From assembly GCA_036925085.1 (NCBI GenBank), contig JAUPFP010000054.1, forward strand, positions 806,001 through 870,000: a stretch of 64,000 bases of DNA, given 5' to 3'. Under the pieces are notes generated by a model. The model ran no database searches. It was not told the DNA's origin and saw only the letters and a program-made list of their open reading frames with translations. The position numbers and the translations under genes are program-made. Shown piece by piece: positions 57,143-64,000 of the stretch (positions within the stretch are counted from its first letter, which is position 1; every line of letters starts with the position of its first letter). This DNA comes from Brachycybe producta (lineage: Eukaryota; Arthropoda; Diplopoda; Playtdesmida; Andrognathidae).

Positions 57143-58739
57143 GGTTTTTTTTTTTCATATCATCATCGTCATCATCGTCATTTTCGTGTTATTTTTGGTG
57201 TCTGCCGCCAGAATGATGCTCACTTCTTGCGGGATGTAAAGTGAAGGAATGCGCGCCTTCTATCTGAGCATCTTTCTTTGACGCACTTTTAGACATTGCA
57301 TGCTTATTATGAATGCGGGCGGGCGGGCGGACGGTGGAGGCTGCCGTGCGGTGGAGAGTGCAGTGAATGACCGAAAACTTTTTACAGTTTTGCTTTTAGT
57401 TTGATAACAAATCATTAGGACTGCTTTTTTAGCTCTTCTACTTTTTTTAAGCCACTCCCCCTGCCTTCTCTTTCTCCTCTCTTTAGCCTAAACATCGACC
57501 AATCAGCAACTGTTATGCATTTTACAAAGATGCGTTTACACTGTCAGAAAAATGTTGAAACTTTCAGTGTTGTCTGTGTGTGTTTACACGCTGTCAACAT
57601 ATTCTCACATAAAATCATAAATCAACTTGAATAATTTACTCTTCAAACAGATCAGTTGGCCTGTAACAAAGGGACTATTTAGTTCAAAACAGCATCTACT
57701 GTACATACTACACTGTATAACAATTTCCCAATTGAAAGTCCTCAATAAATTATGTTTGCCAACAAAAAGTTTATTTTAAAAGATATAGCCAGGCTATAAA
57801 ATTTGACACGTTCATTGTCTATTCTAGTATCTAACAAACTTTCTATTGATTTTTTTTATTCTTCTTCTAGATGCTTCCTAAATGTTTTAAATCAAATTTG
57901 TTTAAAGTATAAACGAGGCCTCTCGAACTCTGATTAGTCAGTCTTCAGGTTCAAAATTAAGAGAAACTTGTATGTGTTTTAAAAACTAGAAGGGTAACTC
58001 AATCACTTAAGGATATTTTCATACTGATATATTTCAAAATAAGCTATTTATGTCAGTTTGAAAATGACAATACTTTAAATGTTTTGTAATTTTTTGGTCT
58101 AGAGAAAAAAAAAACTAGAAGAGTGAAGTTCAATCAATTTTATTAATATTTCTCAAAATCAACTAAAAAGTTTATTTTGAAAAATCTTAACATAAAATTG
58201 ATTGAATTTCCCTTCTAGTTTTTTTTTCGACGCTTGCATAAATGGTTGCAAGTTTAAAATTAGCATGGTTTAATGTGTTAGGGAAGAATCACACACACTG
58301 AAAAATCGCCAGAATTAAAACACTGCATGCAAGATATATGGCGCTTCAGCTAAAATAACCTTACAAAGTGAAATTCAGCGTGTGTTTGTGGGATTCTTCT
58401 ATTGCACACTGTAAACGTACCCTTAAGTAGATTTTTCTTGCAATAATTTTCATTGAATTAAAAGTTGTTTTGGCTTCATTTCAACGTTGTTTATTTTGGA
58501 AACATTTTATAAAAATTGGGTGGTTCCTTTTTTTTTCATCGAGAGATGCAATTTTCAAAGAGTGAAATGATGAAGTAAGTGTTAAAGAAACAATTTGATG
58601 GCGACATCAGTATTTACGACTTGAGAGAGGCTTCAAGAAATAAATTAGAAACGAAAAAAAAAAATTGCGAATTTAAAAAGTGGACGTGAATTTTTTAAAA
58701 GAAATTTTTAGATAAAAAAAAATCAAAAGTTTACTTATA

Positions 58740-59345
58740 AACTAGAATAGTAACTGAATGTGTTAAGGTGGTTTTAAAAGTAAAATACACCCCTTAAACT
58801 TTGGTTGAGCTAAATGAAGAGTATGTTTTAGAAACTAGAAAGGTAGCTCAATCAGTTAAGAGATCGATTGTTTTCATGTTTTTGCTATATTTCAAAATAA
58901 ACTTTTTATGTGAACTTGAAATTTTTTTAATTTTTGTTTGTAAAAAGTTTATTTTGAAATACCTGAAATATCAAAATGGAAATACTCGTAATTGAGCTAC
59001 TCTTTCTAGTTTCTTAAAGAATTTCTAGTTTCTAAAAAAAACTTTTTTGTTTGTAACAAACTTTCTAGTTTCTAAAAAACTTTCTAGTTTCTAATAAACT
59101 TTCTAGTTTCTAATAAACTTTCTAGTTTCTAAAAAAACTTTCTTGTTTCTAAAAAACTTTGGATTTTCTAAAAAAATTTCTAGTTTCTAAAAAAACTTTT
59201 TAGTTTTTAAAAAAATTTGTAGTTTCTAAAAAAAATTTATAATTTCTAAAGAACTTTCTAGTTTCTAAAAAACTTTCTAATTTCTAAAAAAAAACTTTCT
59301 AGTTTCTAAAAAACTTTCGAGTTTCTAAAAAAACTTTCTAGTTTT
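58740..59345. repeat. Family A MITE with tandemly amplified right end
   Basis: The left arm is TATGTTTTAGAAACTAGAAA at about 58822. From about 59008 to 59345 the right-end motif CTTTCTAGTTTCTAAAAAA is repeated roughly 17 times with a period near 20 bp and small variations. Confidence 0.85.
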
Positions 59346-59734
59346 TCTTAATTTTGCTTCCTGAAAGACGGAAGAATAATGAAGAGTTTGAAAATCAGAT
59401 GTTTGTAATGAAACTTAAATGTTTTAAAAATATTTTTTCGAAAAGATATCAACATGAAAATACTATTATGTGATTTAACTACCCTTCTAGTTTCTAACAT
59501 TTTCAATTTCTACTTAGTTCTTAAGTCTGCTGTTCATTGTTAACATCTTAAATGATTTTATCTGCGTGTTTTTTTACTGCACTGTTTCCATGCAATAATA
59601 ATAATACGAGTGAGAGAATTGGTTGACCACTTGACCAAGTCTATTAGCTCAATTGAAGTAGTGGTCAGTTTGGAGAAAATGAAGACAAAACAATGAAATC
59701 GAGTAATAATGACCAATTTTAATTAGTCTTTTTA

Positions 59735-59939
59735 ACAGGCAGTTAGAAATCGGGGAGAACTTCAGTTTACTCCGCCCTTTTTTATGACGACCGGCAACTT
59801 CTAATTGGTTTGTTGTGTGGTTCGACGTTGAAAAGGGTGGAGCATGTGACGTCAGGCTACATAACCAACCAATTAGTAGTTGTGTTCGTTATAACAAGGG
59901 GGAGCCAACTGAAGTTCTCCCCGATTTCTAATTGCCTTT
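59735..59939. repeat. Family B foldback MITE with 9-bp target duplication
   Basis: Flanked by exact direct repeats GTCTTTTTA (59726-59734 and 59940-59948). The ends ACAGGCAGTTAGAAATCGGG and CCCCGATTTCTAATTGCCTTT pair; the interior has GTGGAGCATGTGACGTCAGG. Confidence 0.9.
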
Positions 59940-60480
59940 GTCTTTTTATTGGTTATATATAACTTGTAAAGGTGTTTGTGTTCAATAAAATGGTTTCCTT
60001 CCACACCATAAGTTTCAATTAGGCCCGAATTCAAGAAAGAAAGAAAAAACTTCGCACTTGAACCCTCTGAGCAGGCTTCTAATAAAGAAATACTCCTGTT
60101 TTAATGAAAAGAGTTTTTTCGAATGTTGTGGAACCAAGTTCAGAGGGTTCAAGTGTCAAGTTTATTTCTTGAATCTCTTGAATTAAGTTATATTTATCAA
60201 ATAAATAGAAACTAATGTGAGGAAAACGTTTATTTTGAAGCACTTTGTACAGAAGATATAAATTATATTCTTATTTTGTTTTATTTCGTTAACATTTGTG
60301 TTTCTTTTTGTGGTTCTAATTAGTGTTTGTTTAGTTTGTTTTTATTGTTATTACAACTTTGGAGATCTTTTTTGTTTATTTCGATGCTAAAGTGTTAAAT
60401 GTCGGCCGGGGGGGGGGGGAGAGAGAGAGAATGAGAGGAGAAAAGGACAGTAAAATTAACCCCTGAAGTGGGGCAATCAC

Positions 60481-60686
60481 ACAGGCATTTAGAAATCGGG
60501 ACAAACAGAAGTTGGCTCCGCCCTTTTTATGACGACTGGCAACTTCTAATTGGTTTGTTGTGTGGTTTGACGTTAAAAAGGGCGGAGCATGTGAAGTCAG
60601 ACTACATAACCAACCAATTAGAAGTTGCCGGTCGTCATAAAAAGGGCGGAGACAACTTTTGCTCGTTCCGATTTCTAATTGCCCGT
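60481..60686. repeat. Family B foldback MITE with 9-bp target duplication
   Basis: Direct repeats GGCAATCAC (60472-60480) and GGCAATCAT (60687-60695) differ at one base. AACTTCTAATTGGTTTGTTG and its inverse near 60610, and GGGCGGAG boxes in both arms, match the other copies. Confidence 0.9.
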
Positions 60687-60719
60687 GGCAATCATTCAAT
60701 ATGATGGTTTATTAACAGC

Positions 60720-61140
60720 TGATTCTCAAATTCTTGTTTTAGAAACTAGAAGGGTAGCTCAATCAATTAAGAACATTTTAATATTTAATATCTTTCAAAA
60801 TAAACTTTTTATAAACAAAAATTAAAAAAATATTGGAATATTTTAAGATAGGGTTTTTTTTTACAAGCAGCCAAGATTTCCTGACTCTGATTAATCTATC
60901 TTTTAGCAGTAAAATGAACAGAAACTAGAAAGTGTTTTAGAAACTAGAATTGTATTTTCATGTTGATAAACTTTTTATGTTGTGAGTTTGAAAATGACAA
61001 TGAAGTCATTTTGTCAATAAAGTTTATTTTAAAAAATATCAACATAAAAATACCCTTCTAGTTTCTAAAACACTTTCTAGTCTTTGTTCATTTTCTGTTA
61101 AAAGACAGATTAATCAAGAGTTTAGAAATCAGCTGTTTGT
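60720..61140. repeat. Two family A MITEs
   Basis: GAAACTAGAAGGGTAGCTCA at about 60741 marks a left half; a second, compact copy runs from about 60900 (AGTGTTTTAGAAACTAGAAT) to about 61130 (CCCTTCTAGTTTCTAAAACA at about 61053). Confidence 0.75.
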
Positions 61141-61542
61141 AAAAAAAAAAATCCTAATTTAGTTTAGTTTTATTCTCGATAGATGGCACTAGTGAATGGC
61201 GATAAATAATTTGGCGGGAGATTTCTTTTAGTTTTAGTTTTGTTATCAATAGATGGCGCTAGTGAATGGGGCGAAAGAAATTTGGTACAACGATAAATCA
61301 ACTAAGAGCTCTTCATATGGAACATTTGGTGCCAAAAGTGAGTCTTGCCAATAGAGGGCGCAAACTGTCCGTAGTGCTTCAGTTACTATACGATTACAGG
61401 GTGTACGAGATTCAACAATAATGTCGTCCCCCTTGAATACCAGCTTCAAAAAGCAGACGATTCTTCATTCACTCTTTGCATTTTGTTCTAACATGGAGTT
61501 GCTTTACCTCTGTATATTAAATATCTTGAAGCAGCTTAAATC

Positions 61543-61753
61543 ACAGACATTTAGAATTCGGGAAGAACTTCAGTTGGCTCCGCCCTTGTTATGACGAGCG
61601 TCACCGACAACTTCTAATTGGTTTATTGTGTGGTTCGACGTTGAAAAGGGCGGAGCATGTGACGTCAGATTACATAACCAACAAATTAGAAGTTGCGTTC
61701 GTCATAACAAGGGCGGAACCAACTGAAGTTTTTCCCGATTTCTAAATGCCTGT
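61543..61753. repeat. Family B foldback MITE
   Basis: Ends ACAGACATTTAGAATTCGGG and CCCGATTTCTAAATGCCTGT. The flanks CTTAAATC and CTTAATTC are a decayed target duplication. The interior holds GGGCGGAGCATGTGACGTCA. Confidence 0.88.
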
Positions 61754-62052
61754 CTTAATTCTAGTTTCATTTTGTTGCCGATAGATGGCAGTAGTAAATG
61801 GCGCCAAATGTCTTGGCGGGAGATTATTACTTCCTGATAATTAAAATCTATTATGTCATAAATCAGTTTAATTACAGGTGTGTTTGTTTGTATTTTTTTC
61901 TTAGGTGTGGTTTTCATTCATTGGCAAGGTCGCCTTCTATTGAGTTTCATCATTAATTACTTCTTTAGCATTTTATATTCGGCGTTATTTTTTCTCTCTC
62001 TCTCTCTTGTCAACGGAGTGTTGCTTATTGAATTGAATTATAATAGGGAACA

Positions 62053-64000
62053 ATGAGTTTACCTGGATGGCGTAAGAAAGGTGAAAAGGGGACGCGGAAG
62101 GACACAGAATCAGGGAGAGGAGGAGGTGCGCATCATCAGAGGAAGAAGGAAACCGAAATGACGGCGATGGTCGATATGGATGCGGTAAGTTAGATTAGAT
62201 TTTTTTATCTTTATTTCTTGTGTAAATTGAACACAATTTCTAATCAATGATGACATTTCAAACAATAGATTAACAATTTACGACATTTTTAAAGCATTTT
62301 AATCGATGAAGTCGTTAGAAATCGGATCCAGTTTCAGAAAAAGAAAGATAAAAATGCTGAAATTTCAGACCGGAAGTTGACCCATTGTCAACATAAACCA
62401 CACCCTTTCTGTACGGTTTTTTCATGGAAATAATTAACTTTTGTTTTGTTTTCGTTTCAGTAGCAGTGGAGAACCATTTTCGACAGGGTACGTATCACAT
62501 ATTGCGTCATTTCCGAGTCGAAATGGAAAATTAGACCTTTTTTTTTTTAGGGGAAAACAGTCAAATTTAGCGTTTTTGAGCTCGAAATTGTCAAAATTCG
62601 ACTTTTTTTCTCCGCGAAATTGGCCAAATTCGACTTTCTTCGCCTCGAAATTGGCCAAATTCGACTTTTTAGGCTCAAGATTGTCAAGATTTGACATTTT
62701 TTAGTACGAAGTTTAAAAAATAAGACGTTTTTGACCTCGAAATTGTCAAAAGTCGACGTTTTCATGGGCAAAATGTCCAAATAAGACGTTTTTGACCTCA
62801 AAATTGTCAAAATTCGACTTTTTTTAACCTAGAAATTGTCGAAATTCGACTTTTTAAGCTCAAAATTTAACATTTTTGGTCGCAAAAGAGTCATAACTTT
62901 TATGATCTTTTTCTTGGCTTTTGGTTAGTTCGACACTGATAGAGATGGGATCGTTCGTCTCAGTGAATTCAGGCAGATGTTGGCCAACACGAACCTTGGC
63001 CACGAGCTCCGTCCAGACGTTCGAAATCGGTTGATTAGTCGTGCGGACCGAGATCGAGACGGTGTTCTCGATTATCGAGAGTTCCTTGACTTGGTAAAAA
63101 GGTTTTTTCTTTACAGAAACGTTATTCACGTTATTCTGTGTTTTAGATGAAAAATTAAAAATAAACTTCAAAGTATTTTAGAAACTAGAACGGTAGCTGA
63201 ATCACTTTAAGTATATTTTCACGTTGGTATCTTTTAAAATAATTTTTTTTTCTGTCAGTTTGAAAATGATTCAACTTTAAGTAGCTGATATTTATTTAAT
63301 TTGTATTTGTAAAAAGTTTATTTTAAAAGATATCAACATGAAAATACTATTAAATGATTCAGCTGCCCTTCTACTTTCTAACACACTTTCAAGTTTCTCT
63401 TCATTTTACTTCCAAAAGACGGAAAAACGAGAGTTTGAGGGTTGTTTACATTTTTTTACTTGTGTTTTTTTTATTCACGGCTTCAGATTAACTCTCCCGA
63501 GATAACTCCTATGCAACGGCAGCGTTTCTTTTATGGAATGATGCGAAAATACGCTACGAAAGTGGTTTTACCTCGTGTAAAAATAAGAGACATAGTGGAT
63601 GGAAGGTTTAAGCAAGATATTACCGACGGAAAATACGACGACCAATACACATGTTTTCCACCGCCGATGTTCATTTTTACAGCGAGCGCAGTCGAAGTAA
63701 TAATCTCTTCTCTTTGCTCGATTAGCCCCTTTTAGAGTTCTCTTAACGACAGCGTCTCTTTTAGGTTGCGGTGTTTATTTACTACTGTGTGATGATGGGT
63801 GAGTTTTCGACTTCGGCTCCGGTTCCGTTCCAGTCTCCGCTCATATATAATCCCAGACGTCGTTACGAGGCTTGGCGTTTTCTAACTTATATGCTCATTC
63901 ATGCTGGGTAATTTACCGAGAAAAACAATACATATTTGTGTTGAAAACTCGAACTAAATTCTTGGTTTCCAATCTTATTGTTGAAAGAAATGAAAAGAAA
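62053..64000 (+). CDS. EF-hand rhomboid protease, Rhomboid-4/RHBDL type (cut by right edge)
   Basis: Rhomboids are serine proteases that cut substrates inside the membrane; this type adds N-terminal calcium-binding EF-hands. Exons seen: 62053-62184, 62464-62487, 62929-63093, 63487-63696 and 63765-63907, the last followed by a donor GTAATT. Phases agree. The start is a basic, disordered stretch from MSLPGWRKKGEK. EF-hand 1 has the canonical loop DTDRDGIVRLSE and EF-hand 2 DRDRDGVLDYRE. The first membrane helix spans PPPMFIFTASAVEVAVFIYY. YNPRRRYEAWRFLTYMLIHAG matches the conserved loop before the second helix in RHBDL proteins. The catalytic Ser and His lie beyond the window, so activity cannot be judged. 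Exon 2 is only 24 nt. Confidence 0.92.
62540..62870. repeat. About 32-bp minisatellite in rhomboid intron 2
   Basis: About ten units of the type CGAAATTGTCAAAATTCGAC with an added TTTTT and a short variable spacer, period 31-34 bp. It keeps several reading frames open on both strands by chance. Confidence 0.85.
63145..63440. repeat. Family A MITE in rhomboid intron 3
   Basis: GTATTTTAGAAACTAGAACG and GCTGCCCTTCTACTTTCTAA form the arms, with inner AAAAGATATCAACATGAAAA. It takes up most of the 393-bp intron. Confidence 0.75.

Larger units (their letters stand above)
57143..62052. other. 4.9 kb spacer between divergent K2P and rhomboid genes
   Basis: Starts with a (CAT)n-like stretch and a GC-rich island (about 57310-57360, GCGGGCGGGCGGGCGG) that probably marks the K2P promoter. 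Then come family A elements (57890-58240, 58740-59345, 59400-59510, 60720-61140), three family B elements, one family G element, three copies of an ATAGATGGC motif block and a CT-run before the rhomboid start. No gene is visible. Confidence 0.6.

Noticed and set aside
62434-62810. Overlapping 87-codon frames on both strands
   Set aside because: All derive from the 32-bp minisatellite.
1-64000. tRNA, rRNA or transposase genes
   Set aside because: None could be recognised by eye on either strand; a covariance-model scan and a transposase profile search would be decisive.

Overview
The window is AT-rich DNA from an invertebrate animal. Every gene is split by GT-AG introns (one GC-AG intron is visible), the proteins are animal-type (RIM-binding protein, rabaptin, WSB, a two-pore potassium channel, an EF-hand rhomboid), and the non-coding space is filled with short palindromic repeats. 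The phylum cannot be fixed from the sequence. Spliced models were built by hand from splice sites, reading phase and remembered family sequences. Every complete multi-exon model closes in frame at a length normal for its family, which supports the exon calls.

Layout, left to right. (1) A RIM-binding protein gene on the minus strand enters from the left edge and begins at 4441. (2) Head to head with it, a rabaptin-5 (RABEP1) homologue on the plus strand has 19 exons (6005-14343) and ends in a FYVE zinc finger. (3) Converging on it is TBL2 on the minus strand (21635-15744, 11 exons). A REXO1-type DEDDh exonuclease on the same strand (20092-19028) lies inside TBL2 intron 2. (4) Head to head with TBL2 across a region rich in TGACGTCA sites is BCKDK (22863-25067, plus, 10 exons). 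(5) GLOD4 on the minus strand (29061-26517, 10 exons). (6) A WSB-type WD40/SOCS-box gene on the plus strand (33358-37608, 8 exons), with a possible alternative first exon at 29557. (7) A two-pore-domain potassium channel on the minus strand (57142-40360), whose single 15.4 kb intron splits the first selectivity filter. (8) A Rhomboid-4/RHBDL-type intramembrane protease with two EF-hands on the plus strand, running off the right edge from 62053.

The genes are not an operon and do not share one pathway. They are neighbouring housekeeping, trafficking and signalling genes, with several divergent promoter pairs.

The most striking non-gene content is a dense set of foldback elements. The commonest (called family A here) is an imperfect palindrome of about 300 bp with about 40 copies or fragments in introns and spacers. 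Family B is a nearly perfect 195-211 bp foldback; three of its four copies show convincing 9-bp target-site duplications, and each copy carries GC-box-like arms and usually a central TGACGTCA-type site. Families C to G are further terminal-inverted-repeat elements. There are also near-perfect long hairpins (8.1, 38.1 and 49.0 kb), a 78-bp tandem repeat, a minisatellite in a rhomboid intron, and an array of about 20-bp units apparently amplified from a family A end. No transposase gene, RNA gene or CRISPR array could be supported.
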